This document shows positions 11,045 through 23,300 of a DNA stretch of 64,000 bases, piece after piece. The number at the start of each line of letters is the position of its first letter. Position 1 is the stretch's first letter. A program made the position numbers and the translations under genes. The notes beneath the pieces were generated by a model that was not told the origin of the DNA, did not search any database, and was given only the letters and a program-made list of their open reading frames with translations. Source of the DNA: Macrocystis pyrifera (taxonomy: Eukaryota; Sar; Phaeophyceae; Laminariales; Laminariaceae); contig JASSKH010000003.1 of assembly GCA_031763025.1 (NCBI GenBank), forward strand, positions 1,045,001 to 1,109,000, in the 5' to 3' direction.

Positions 11045-14000
11045 ATAGCCAAGAATATGAAATGGACGAGGAGCCGAGCGCAACGGGCGGGCTTGCCTGC
11101 CTGTGGAAAATCTACAAGGCGACGGACAAGGCCAGCGGAGACCCGGTCTCTGTTTTCGTCTTCACCAAGGAAGACCTCAAAGATGTCGACAAAGCTCTTC
11201 GAGAGCAGGTGCTCGTCATCCTCCGTCGAGAGCTGAAGGTCCTCGAAGGAATGTCCACAAGGAAACACCCCAGCGTCGTGCGACTCATCGAGTCCTTCGA
11301 GGAAACGAAAAAGCTCCTCGCCTTTGTGACAGAGCGTGTCTCGTGCTCCCTGGCAGACGCGATCGGGGAAGGCCCCAGCAGCAGTCTCAGCCCGCAAGTC
11401 GCCTCCGCGGCGCGACGTGGTTTCGAACGGTACGAGGTCGCCCGCGGGTTCTTCGGGCTCTGCGAGGGCCTCCAGTTCGTGCACACGATACGCCGCCGCT
11501 TGCATCTCAACCTCGCCCCGGAGTCCATTTTCCTGGCGCCCAGCGGACAGTTTAAGCTCGGCGGGTTTGGCTTCAGCGTAGACCTTCCCTCCAACGGCAG
11601 CAGCACCACACCGTGTCCGTACTTTCAGACAGGCGCTCGGTCGGGGTTCGAGGGCAGGTGGCGACTCCACCCGGTCATGGCCTTCTCCTCGCCGGAAGCC
11701 ACGGCGCCCGCCGGCAGCAGCGACGTCTCGTGCGCGAGCGACATGTTCTCGCTGGGCTGCCTCATGTACGAGCTCTGCAGGGACGACCCCCGCGGCGGTC
11801 GCCTCATCACGGCCGACGCCACCCCGCAGGCCCACCAGACGTTCTGCGCCACGCTGAACTACCCCGGCCGGGTGAACATCTCCGCTCTGGTTCCCGAGGT
11901 GCAGAGCCTGGTGACGTCGCTCGTCCAGACGACTCCCGCCATGCGCCCCCTGCTCGGCAACGTGACCATCAACCCGGTGTTCCACGGTACAGAGGTGACG
12001 GTGCTGAAGACGATCGACGGCATCCCCGGTCGAAACCCGGCGGAGGCGGCGACGTTCTTGACCTCCATCCGCCCCGCGGTTGCTGGGTTCCCGCTGCGCG
12101 TGCAGCGGGACTGCATCATGATGCCCCTCATGGACGCCTGCGCGGCGGAACAGTCGGGGCGGCTGTGGGCGTTCGCTCTCCCGATCGTAACGGACGTGTG
12201 CGCGAAATTGGACCGGAGGGAGATAGTCGCGTCCGTGCAGCTCAAGTTCAGGCCTGCTTTGCAGGCGCAGCCTTTGGAGACGCTGGCATCGCTGGTGTCC
12301 GCCATGCCGCTGTTCCTCCAGAAGACGGAAGTGGCCTTCTTCCGGTCGGATGTGGTCCCGATGGTATGCAGGTGAGGGTATGAGAATCACAGCTCGCGGA
12401 CGTTACTCTGCCATGAACGAGTCGCAGTACTCAGTTATGTGTGGGTTGTCGGGCGCAGGACAAAAGGGGCTACGGCATATATTGTGCAGCATCAGTACTA
12501 TTTGATAGTAGTAAAGGCCGGGGGGCGGATCCCACAAGTTTTGCATCCCAGAGGCGTGTTTCAGTTTTCGGAACATTTCGTTGGTGATCGAGCCACTGGT
12601 TTTCCAAGCGAGGCCTGTGTTCAAAATCTTGCCGCTACCCAGGAAATTCATCAAACCGGTAGAGATGTAGACTCCAGCCGATGCCAGGAGCAAACTCAGT
12701 GGGCACCGCGCCCGAAAAAACATGTTCCAGATATGACCACCATGTGACATGTACGTGTTGCATCGTGACACCAGCCGATCGTCCCCTTGATCCCTTGTCT
12801 CTAGGACCTGCAGGTCTCTCCAACTGTCGTCGCGTCGCACGCACCGTTTTGGCTGCTGTGTGCGGCCCTATTTCCCCGTATCACCACACCGCACCACCAG
12901 TACGCCACACCACCAGCGACCCTGCCCTTTACCCGCCATCGACGGACGTTTTGAGCATGTAACTCCTGTCGCACACCACATACCTGGTAGATGCCTGTGC
13001 TCGATTTTGCGGCTGTAGTTGGTCGCTGTTGTGGCTCGTGGGCAAGGCATCCGTCTCCGCCTGGCGTTTTCAGCAAAAGCTCAAGATTTTGCTGGCGTTT
13101 ACATGTTTTTCACTCCTGCGAATTCACTGTTTGATCTTCTTGTCATGCATCGACCTCGAGCCACACAGCTCCAGTTCACTATCGATAGCTGAGAGAGCGA
13201 AGCGCTCCCGTACGCGGTATGGAGGGCAACATTCCATTGCTTGTGTAGTGGTTGGCCCCTTGACGACATGTTGCTTGGCTCGGTAAACACGAGAACACTC
13301 TATTTAATCACGATTTCTCCACCCTATATTCTAGCCAAACTTCAGCTGGAAAAGGGGTCGAATTGGCCTACTCTATAACCCATACTGAAAAAAACAGGGG
13401 ACGGGGAAAAAAAGGTGCGACCCGCGGCCTGAACATGTTTCTATTGCATACCTGACAGCTACCAGGTATTGTTACTGATATGTGCCCGCTTTTGTTTCAC
13501 ATCGTACTTGGGTATGCACCACGCAGTAGGTTCTACTGGTGCTTGTTACGTTGTGATTGTATAAGGACTATGAATGGATTCCGAAGTACAACAGCAGTAT
13601 CGTACATACATATTTTCGTATTGGACGGAGGTCTGCGAGAGTTGTCCTGCCGAGATTGTTCGAACGCAATGGAGCGGCGGAACATTGAGAAAAGGGCGGC
13701 GATGTTCGTTGCTGAGACACACAGAGAGACATGGACAGAGGCAGAGAGACACAGACAGAGGAGGTAGAGACAGAAATAGCGAACAACAACTTTTACTGCG
13801 CTATTATATGTTGAATAGATGTAGCGTTCACTTTCAGATAAGCCACAAAGTAAGGCGGCAAGAATGTCGAAATCCCTAGGGAGGGCAGCGCTGTCCGTCT
13901 GTACACATACACCGCTTGCTTCGAAAGGCATTGCGCCAATCTCACCTTGTAGCGGCTTGCCATCAGTTGTCAACCAACACAATTCGACCCGCTGCTGTTT

Positions 14001-17000
14001 CTATTGGCAGCTAGCTTTGCGTACACTAGCAGTACGAGTACTCGCAGAAAACGGTCCCAACAGACCCGTGCCTTGACGCTAGGATTAAGAAGAGATGTAT
14101 CCTGATGAATGCGATCGTACCAAAGCTAGAATATGCAAGAGAAGGATGGAAAGGAAACGCGGAGTTTGCAAAACAGCTGAAAACAGTACAGATGACAGCA
14201 GCTGAAAAAGCACTACGACGCTCAAGTACGACGAGTACTACAGTATCAAGAGCAGAATTGGGAATTTACCCACTTGAGACAAATATAGACATGAGAAAGT
14301 TGAAATGGTAGTATAAAGTAGGGAACATGCCAAGAAAGAGGTTGCCAGCCATTAGCTGAAAAATCTGTATGGGAGAAAGTAAAAAAAGGGCGATCTGGGA
14401 TAAGGTGGGATTACGTAGTCGAGAGAGTATGGAAGGATATAGGAGGAACTCAAGAAGACATGCTGTCCAAAAAAAAAAATTGGGGGGTACAAGACAGTAG
14501 TAGAAAAAAGTTTAGAAAGAAGGAAAAAGTTCGTAGCGCCAAGAAATTCAGGGGAGAAGCACTTAAAAATATACGGGGGGTTTCGAGAAGGGTTAGGAAT
14601 GAAAAGGTAGCTGCACGGCCCAATGGGCTTTACGATAGCGCTGAAACTGCGATTTCGTGTAGGGGACCTGAGCCAGAAAAAGGCATAGGTATGCTAGTAG
14701 CCGGAAGGAAGAGGAAGTAGATGTACAGATGTGCTCGTGTGGTAAAGCAATAGAGAGCAGAACTCACGTAGTGTGGCAGAATGTAAAATATCCAAAGTAA
14801 CGAGATGTGTTACAAGAGATGAGGAAAATAGACGAATGTGGCCGGGCGAAGTTTGGTACGCTGATGATAGCGAGCAAACGATCGCCATCCTAGTCGATAG
14901 ATGCTTGCCACAGGCTGCGAAACAGGAAGGAGATAAGAATAGCAATTTTTTTCCATGTAATATATGGAATCTACGTATTGAGCGCCCAAATGTTGGAGGT
15001 GTCTGTATGACGAGTAGGATGGGATGCGTGGTCAATAATCAAATGACAAAGGCAAGCAACACTTGAGTACGCCCCCCCTCCCGTTCCCCGTGCACTTGCC
15101 TCCTGCAAAAAACGAACCACCAGAGCACTCCAGGCTCAGGGAAATCCGCAGGTGCCGGAGGCTACTCGTAAAGCGGTGGACGTACAGGAGGCGGCTCTCA
15201 AGGCGGTTTCGGACGAGGCGTTTCACGGCGCGATCGACGGAAAAACTAGGGAGCTAGCGATCTTGCCGCGCGTGTGTTGGCTCGTGGTGAAGGGCTCGGC
15301 AGTGCGAGTCAAGGTCAACGCCCTGCTGTGCTTGTCGAAAACCTTTCACTTTTTCCAAGTTCGGGCCGTTGTGGATAAGGTCAGTTGCTGCAAATGGTAT
15401 TTGACTGCCTCCTCTCCTTGCTGCCGTCGTCATCAAGTTTCAGTAGTGTCTTTTTACGTGCACATCGTCTTTAGCGCTCCGCTGCGTGAACATTCGGAAC
15501 GCCTGGTGGCATTTGCAACTCTCGGTATTTCTCGATACTTGTACAGCAGTATGCGCGTCACGAATCCAACGGAGGCATATAGAGCACGCGTTTAAGAAGG
15601 CGATCGAACAAGGGCCACGGGGTACACTGATAGTTTTTCGACGAGGTTTTTCTTGTTGCCTCCTAACACGCCCGCTTTGTACCCGCTGCTTGTGCGTGCC
15701 GCTTGATTTTGATTGGGTGCTGTATGTTCCAGGTCCTGCCCACGCTCAAGTTTTGCGCGGAGCGAGACGAGACTGTGGCGATCCAACTGTGCGTGTTGGG
15801 GTGTTACGACGCGGTCGCCAAGCGCCTGGAACGCCTGGGGCCGGTTGCCACGCACATCCTGCCGGCTTGCGCGCCGATGCTCGCGTGCAAAGGGCTGAAC
15901 TCCAACCAGTTCGAGATGGCGGTCGGGATCGTCCAGGGAATGCTCGAAACCGTCATCGCCTACCGCAGGAGGCAGATAGCCAACCCAAGCGCCACCGCCA
16001 TTATCGAGAACAAGCCGACGCATGCCGGTGGAGAACCCGACGAGGCTGAGATAGCGAGGCTAAGGAACATCGTTTTGGGGGGGTGGAAACCCCCGAGCCC
16101 TTCTTCTACCTCAAAGCGAGCGTCTGGCCCTTCCTCCCCGCTTTCTTCCACCTTCCCTAAAGCTCCGAAAAACTCCCCGCCGGCCAGCCTAGACGTGGCC
16201 GACATTTTTTCGACGACCCCAGCGTCAGCGGGAATGGCCAGCGCTTCGTCCCCGGCTTTTTCTGGGAAATTAACGCCGGTCCGCAACACCCCCACGCCAG
16301 TTACGACGGCCGCTGGGAACAAGAGCGCCCGGTCGCCGAGCGCCGGGCCTTACGGAGGGACAACGTCTGCGTCATCGTCCACAACGGGCATGTTCCAAGG
16401 CTTGGCGGTTTCGCAGAAGGAACCGGCCACGGTCAGGGCAGGGAGTGCCACGTTGCCTGGAGGCGTGTCGGACCCCTTCGCTTCGGCTGGGCTGAGCGAC
16501 CCGTTCGGCTCGTCAATTGGAGGCGGGGGTAACAAGCCCGCCCAGGCGTCCGCGGGGGACATGTCCTGGATGGATGGTGCGTTTGGAGCTGGGGGGGGGG
16601 GGCGGGCGGCCTCGGTGGGGGGAACGCGGGCGACTTGGGCAGCAGTATCAGTATGGGGAGCCCTCTCCAAGCATCAGGGATGAATTCGTCCAGCGGCGCT
16701 ATGGGCGGGTTCTCCGGTGGCGGGGTGCCCCCGCCGCAGCAGGTCTCGGGGCCACTGTCAACGCCGGCCTCTGGAGCGCCCGACGGCGATCCCTTCGCTG
16801 CGTTTTTCGATGCCGCGATTACGGGGGGAACGGGCCCCGCTAGTAGTGGCCAGCCAGTGCCGCCCTTCGTGGCTCCGCGTCCTCCTGCGACTACGGCTGC
16901 TGGCACTGGTGGCGGATTCTTGGGGGGGTTTGGAGCTCCTCCAGCAGGCGGTGGGGCTGCGGGGCGTGGGGGTGGGGACGGGGGGGGGGGCGGGACTCTT

Positions 17001-17324
17001 GAGGACCAGCTCGCCAAGACGCAGAAGGAAATCGCGCAACTGACGCTCGAGCTGGGCGGGGCGGGTGGTATGGCGGCTGCTGTAGGAGGAGCATCGGCTC
17101 AGGTTGGGTGGGGAATGATGGGGGGAACGTCTGCACCCCCAGGAGGCCACATGGGAGGTGCAGGGACCCAAGGGTGGATGACTGGTGGTAGTGGTGGTGT
17201 TTCTGGCCAGGGCCCTGCGGGAAGTTCGCAGGACCCTTTCGCGTTTTTAGAGGCGAATTCGCAGGGTGGCCAGCAGGGTAACTCGCATGGAGGGTCGGGC
17301 AGCAATTTTAACTTTCTCCGGTAG
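11045..17324 (+). CDS. SCYL2: SCYL2-type (SCY1-like) pseudokinase with clathrin-adaptor-type C-terminal tail
   Basis: Predicted coding exons are 11045-12371, 15124-15379 and 15733-17324, plus an unplaced first exon. SCYL2/CVAK104 proteins are catalytically weak or inactive kinases that bind clathrin and AP adaptors at the trans-Golgi and endosomes. The N-lobe (LWKIYKATDKASGDPVSVFV) and C-lobe fit the family. Degenerate catalytic sites are visible, counting from Met at 11062: HLNL (about 148-151) for HRD, GGFGF (167-171) for DFG, and no VAIK-type lysine in VFVF. A HEAT-like region spans the exon joins; the first join restores VPMVCRAL, matching the family's VLPMVYRAL. The tail is Gly/Ser/Pro-rich with several DPF motifs (SDPFAS, SDPFGS, GDPFAA, QDPFAF), known AP-2 appendage ligands, and a short coiled-coil-like helix. 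The frame shifts by one base at a G12 run (16591-16602) and continues to TAG at 17322-17324. Confidence 0.87.
12372..15123 (+). other. Large intron of the SCYL2-type gene
   Basis: The donor is AG/GTGAGG after 12371 and the acceptor CCACCAG/AG at 15123. This pair keeps phase 2 and rebuilds the conserved VCRAL stretch. A second possible acceptor ten bases downstream is out of phase with the donor. The intron holds LINE fragment B in its 3' third; the rest (12.4-14.05 kb) shows no gene, only a GACAGAG-rich low-complexity patch at 13720-13775. Confidence 0.75.
14050..15066 (+). mobile_element. LINE-like retrotransposon fragment B inside the SCYL2 intron
   Basis: This is the same family as fragment A but in sense orientation to the host gene. 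A 68-codon frame from 14105 contains NAIVPKLEYAREGWKGNAEF, the homologue of the start of fragment A. The frames then break repeatedly. A frame at 14773-15066 ends in GCVVNNQMTKASNT, the counterpart of the end of fragment A (GCVVNGQMTSNK). Both copies begin at nearly the same point (CTAGGATTAAGA..AGATGTAT) and both lack catalytic reverse transcriptase. It is a dead copy. Confidence 0.8.
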
Positions 17325-20300
17325 GAGTTACCTCGGGACGGAAGGGATGGTACTACTAGTTTGTTGGGCCCCTTTTGATTCGGTCGTTGTTTCGGCCCTT
17401 GCGGTTGGGTGATGTGTGGTCGGCTCGACTGTGTGTGAGGACCTAATATCCGATACGTAGCGCGAGTTTTTTTGCTTGCGTGACCCCGTGAGTTGGGGTG
17501 CTCGGCGGCGTGTACGTGACTCTAAGTGTATAAAAGGTTATTATGAAAAAAACGTAACAGCCTTCGACATTAAGTCAAGTGAGGGTTTATTTCCGGATCA
17601 CCCGCAATGAAAATGAAGACACCACCAATCCTTGTATAGCGAGCAACTCCCCGGGATGTAATCCAGAGGGTCAAAAGGCAAGTATAAGGAGAATACTAAT
17701 TATAATATTAACCTGTGGTATAAACCGCTGAATGGATGAGCTCATTCGTGCACAGCGCCTTACAGGAACATTGCCCTAGGAAGAAAAGTGGTTGACGTAT
17801 TCATCATGTTTCGCAGGTTTCGTGACGGAAGACCGACGGCACAGTCGGCGGTCAGTAACCCCGCACCGCCACGCAACGGCGGTACCTTTCAAATCTCCTC
17901 GAGTTCCGATCAGGCACAAACGGGCAACGTTCTGTTACTGGCGAAACGGGTACGTGCATGCGTACCGGGGATAACTTACCCCCTTTGGGACGGCAAGACA
18001 GCGACGAAACCTATCAACATGATGAATAGTATTGTGTTGTCAACCATCTAGGAGCAGCGCGAGGGCCTAGGCGCACGGTAGGGTCGTGTTGCTCCCGTGC
18101 TGTACGACTCATTCGTTGCACTATCTCTCGAACACCATATATAGTAGTTTGTATCATGTCCCAATCACGCGGTGGCTGTCGCTTTAATCGTCACTTTTTC
18201 TTACCGTCAATTTCCCCCTCTGAGGTTCCAAGAGAGTCAAGTCGTGGATAGCCGCATGTCTCATACCTGGCACCAGGTGTAATAATATGCATCTCTAGTG
18301 CAACAGTAACTTAATGTACGTGCACTACTACTGTACATACATACCTGCTATTAATAGTTTTCGATAATACGTCATTTTTGCAAAGGAAAAACTTCACTCC
18401 TCCTCTCCCGGACCTCATCTATTTATATATATATACCTGGTATGTAGGGTGTTCCCCGAGTTGGTGGGAACGGAATGTAACTAACTGCTGTCGTCATTTG
18501 TTTTCGTCTACGCCGCGAAAGTAAGTGCTGCAGACACTCTTATTTTTTGCTCATTGATTAGTATTTTCCCTGTTTGTTTTTCAACGCAAACCTGTCTCTG
18601 GGCGATGAACCGAACCGTTCGCGCTCGAGTCAGTTGGGGTGGAATAAATAACAATGGTTGGGGGTTGACCCATTCAAGTACCTGAGAACAAGCAATAATG
18701 GCGTAAACCAGCAAATATAAACTTAGAAATCCCACGCAAACGAGAGGCCCAGTTCCGACTCACTAAGACACGAGACTAAACGAGAAACCATGCGGGAAAG
18801 AAAGAACACTTTTCTTCCTTTTGATCGTTCGAAAAGACAAAACATTATGGTATGAGTTCACAGCAGTACGGGGTCCGACGCACACAGAGCTTCACCACTA
18901 CACCTCAAAGACTACCTACGGGCAGCTATTTATGTATACTCTACGTAGCCCGTTCTCTTGGTGGAGACAAAAGGCTTTTTCACTACAATGCCCATTGGGC
19001 GAGGCTTGTTTTACGTCGCACGGCGGTAAAACCGCAAAAGCAGGCCGCAAGCACACAAGCCAGCAACCAGCAGAGGAGAAAAATCCGACATAAATACCAC
19101 ACACCAGGAAACCCCCGCCCCGCTCTATCACCCGTTAGGATCGTGACGAACACATGCATGCACACCTGGTAACAAGGAAGGCCTAACATGGAGCACACGA
19201 CAGATTTTTCAACAGCAAAAACCTAAGTCGAGCGCGGGACCCGAGCCTCATCTAGAGAGGCAGTAGCTTCGACTTCGAGGCAAGCGGCCCCTCCGATGCC
19301 GCCCTACCAGGGCGCGTTCGCAGCCATCTAATCTCCCGAGCTCTTGTGACAGATACCAACAGAATACAAACTCAACCAAAACCATGAGGCCGCTGCCACA
19401 TGCGCAACGCGAGGAGTGGAGAAAGAGAAAACAAGGACAAAAACACCAAAATAAAATGCGTTGTAGCACGCCAAAGCCTTGGAACGACGAAAACCTAAAC
19501 GTAACACCCACGCCGATCGGCGCCGAGGGGCTGCGGGCGCCGATGAGACATGCCTCGTACAGGGCACCCCTCTACTGTTGTACTAGCTGAGCTCAAACAC
19601 ACACAAACACACAATCCCAACGGGCCCACAAATTAGGGACACAAAAGTTAAGGGTATACAACATGCACCAACTGACGAGTAAACGATCTCCCGGTCAAAG
19701 GCAATAACGTGTCAACACCAACATATCACATGTCCAAAAGTCCTGCCTCTCTTCTTCCGCCAGGCGAACTTGTGTACGAATCTACGCCAAAATCCGCCGT
19801 AGTTGTCCCCCCCCGCAGCTTCACTTTCCTCCTCTCTGCGGAAAAAAAGACCGCCTGAGGAATCTCGTGACTCGTCCTGCCCTTCCCTTCTTTTCCAAAA
19901 ACACGTTTTATGAAGCAGTGACGAGCGAGAGGTCGTCGAGCGATACCCTGAAACAAAACCACTCAGGCGTTGGGTTGCGGCCGTACACACACACACACAC
20001 ACACACACCCACACCTACGCGAGAGACTGAATGCCAGTCCTACAATTTAGTGTAAGATTGTCCGTTCGTCCCTCGCTCTCGATGTGATGCAACTGCTGTC
20101 GCTCGGCCAAAAAACGCTCCCACGCACACCCGAATGAGCCAAGGTAGCAAGCAACACGCCTCGATACGCCTAATAAACCTTGTTGTCTTGCATGCATGCG
20201 GGCGCACGCAAATTTTGAAGTACCGCCATCGATGCTCGCCAAAACCACGTCACGACTTACGACGAAACGATGACCTCGCTTAACGAACATTAAAACAAAA

Positions 20301-20341
20301 AACACATATCATCCCACGCTCCACACTTCATGTACTCTTCG
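17325..20341. other. Intergenic region between two convergent genes
   Basis: SCYL2 ends at 17324 on the plus strand and the EsV-1-7 gene ends at 20342 on the minus strand, so both 3' UTRs should lie here. No exon-like frame was found. A CA dinucleotide tract sits at 19984-20012. The block at about 18150-18240 (GTCAATTTCCCCCTCTGAGG) is a copy of a small repeat also found near 46.3 kb. Confidence 0.6.
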
Positions 20342-23300
20342 TCATGTCTCTGCGGAGAAAAAAAAACGCCCTCCTTCTCCGTCCCCCAAAGACTCGGAAG
20401 ACGTCAGCGGCAAAGTCCCGACCGACATGTGCGATCCCCTCCTAGTCTCCTTCGCCTCAACATGGGTAGGGTCAGCATGCTCGTCCGTCCCCGACCCTGT
20501 CTGTATCTGTTGCGGCCAACCCTGCTGCTGCCGGTATCCCGCCGACATTGCCTGAAAATTCCCCCCTTCCCCCGCCCCCGCTCCCGCCCCCGCGCTCCAA
20601 ACCCCTGATCCCCACCTTGAGCCAGCGGCGTCGCCTCCTTCGCCGCTGCTGTTCCCGGCAAGAGCACCGTTGGGACCTGGTCCTGGTCCTGGTCCGGGTC
20701 CTGGTCCGGGTCCGGGTCCTGGTCCTGGTCCTGGTCCTGGTCCTGGTCCGGGCCCGCCGCTGGTCACCCCTACAGCGCCAGTGCAAGCGCCCCCCTCTCC
20801 TCCCGCCCCTCCACCCCCCGCCGCCGCTCCTACTCCTGCCCCCCCCTCCGCAACTTCCATCGACTCTTCCCTCCCTCCGGTGGCCGACCGTGGGCGCGGC
20901 TGGCTTCCTGGAGGTTGTTGGTCGAACAAGGACGCCGTGAACGAGCGACGGCGGCCGTCGCTGCTGGGGCCGGGCGCAGGATCCGGCTGTGTCCGGTCCG
21001 GCAGGGGAAGGATGATCTCGCTGTTGCGCCCGCTCGGGAAGGCCGCCGCGCCAGCGGTCGCGGGGAGAGCGGAGCGGCCCCGCGGCCGGGAAAACTCGGA
21101 GTGGCTCCAACGTGGGCGGGCCCGGGTCGACGATGCTGAGGTCTTCTAACGTGTCGGCGACGCTCCCCTGTGAGCGCGTGCGGGTGTGGCCGAAAGCGCG
21201 ATGGCGGGGGCTCGCCCACCTCGGGCTGGGCCCGGTGCTGGACACGCTGCTCCGTGCGCTGTTGAGGCCGCCGCCGCCGCTGGCGGCGCTCCCGAGCCCG
21301 CTTCCCGGGCTAAACACGCCGCTGAACCCACCGCCTCCCGGGCTGGCCGACGGAGGTCCGCTGGGGCTAAACGCTACTCCGCTCACGGGGCTCCGCCCGG
21401 CGCCCGGAAGCGGGTAGAACCCCTCGCTGCTGCCGCGAGCCGTCGACAGTCCGCCGGGAGAGAGGGAGCGTGGAGGGCGCGGCGGCCCTCCCGACGTGCG
21501 TGACATGGCGCGGTTTTGGAATTGCGGCTGCGGGAAGCGCTGGGCACTCCGGCGCGGCGCGCCGTGGGGAGGGGGCAGGGCGCCCGACGAGGACGAGCCG
21601 GGAGGCGTCGGGAGTCCCATCCCGGAAGGGGAAGGAGTGCCACCGGCTGCCGAGCTGAGGCCCATGATCGGGCCCATGCCGGGGGAAGCAGGAGAGGACG
21701 CCTGCAGGCCCGCCATGCTGCCGGTCAACCCGATCATAGATCGGGACCCGGGCTCGGGGGAGTGGCTGAAAGAGCGGCGTCGGGGAGAGCAGTGGCGCTT
21801 AACGGCGGGGTACATGGCGTGCGCTGACTGCGTCGGCTTCGTCCACTCGGCTCCCGGGCTGTCTCCTCGAGCCGAGTCGAGGGGGGGAGACTGGCGTCCG
21901 GCGATGCCAAGCACGCCGGCCTCGGCCGGGTTCTTAATTGGTGGGGGGCGGCGCCCACCCTGAGAGGACCCGCGGGGCTGCGCCGTCCAAAGCCACTGGT
22001 GGGGGTTGTGAGCGGGCTGCGGACCGCCCTCCTGGCTGGAGACACCGCCCTGGTCGCTCGCAGCGCTGCTGCCATCGCCACCGCGGCGCTGGTTGCTGAG
22101 GAAACTCTCGCTCGAGAAACCTCCGCTACCTGTGCTCCCGCTTCGCTGGCTGCTCAAGAAGCTACCGGAGGGGGAAGGGTTGCTCGCGAAAGTGCCGCTT
22201 GATCCGGGAGGCACGGGCTGGCCGCCCGAAAAAACCCGCGGCGCTCGACGAGCCCGAGGAAGCGGCAGCCTCCCATCGAGGACGATAGTCGGAGAACGTC
22301 ATTTCTTTGCCGGGCCATGAGCCGGCCAACGGGGCGCGCGCGCGCTGCTGCTTCTGCGTCTCTTCGAGCGCCGCCGCCGCTGCGATCCTCTCGCGCTGAG
22401 CGAGCATGAGCAGCGTGTAGCCTGCCCTTCCATCGCCCCTGTGTAGGGAGCAAAACTGAACGTGCGATGCGTCTGTCGTGCCACTGGGCTGCCGCTTGCA
22501 GCCGGGAGAGTCGCAGCGCCGGGAAACGACATCCACCATGCCCTGTGAGCGTTGACAGTCGCACGTTTGGTGGGGAAAAACAATATTAAATACGTTGCGT
22601 ACGTGGAAAACCAGGGGATGGATATGATATACCGGAACTCATAAGAAATGAAAAAACGGTTCATGGTTACCACTATCCCCCCCCCTCTGTCCCTATTAAT
22701 CTATAAGTGCTGTTTGATCTCGGCATGATAAGCCGTAAGGAGGGAGATAACCTGGGCCCAGAGATGTCTCTCTCTGTTTTATTTTAATCTCTCTGCTTTC
22801 TCTCGGTAAACAATTAGCATTGGCAACGAGGAAAACAAGCCATTCTCGTTTATGGAGGCTCGTGAGCTGTACGTACGCGAGGGCGCACTTTTTTTTTTTC
22901 CATGACAGGTGCACAAGTTCGCCCTTGGGGACGAACGGCGCTCAAAGGGGCCAACCCCAACACGTGGCAACAGCAGCACATCATCCTATGTCAGGGCCTC
23001 TCCTCGCCGATTGAGGGATGAGGGCTAGATGAGGCGACAAACAAACAGACAGACAGATCGATGCGGAAGTCAGTATTTCATACGATACGGTGTCAGGTCT
23101 ACCTACTACTGCTGTACGTACGTACCAAGAAAAAATGTAAATTGTGCATTGAAGCAGACCGTCAAGTCACAGCGCGAGGGCAGTTTCACGAGATATAATC
23201 ACATGTGTCCATTGTCATGCCGTATTATCCAAGGGTATTATTATTAGACTGCTGTTGTACTATGCATTCTGGTACCGGTATCTCATAAGAGTAATTTGAG

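Noticed and set aside
11017..12390. 457-codon minus-strand frame
   Set aside because: Shadow of the GC-rich SCYL2 exon; composition dominated by Arg, Ala and Gly, and no domain.
15152..15595. Separate gene starting near 15152
   Set aside because: The sequence is the second placed exon of SCYL2, joined from 12371 in phase.
20472..21030. Arg-Thr repeat continuation of the minus-strand frame in the EsV-1-7 tail
   Set aside because: The neighbouring frame gives natural sequence (ASLFDQQPPGSQPRP) and Gly-Pro repeats up to a stop, so the Arg-Thr reading is out of frame.
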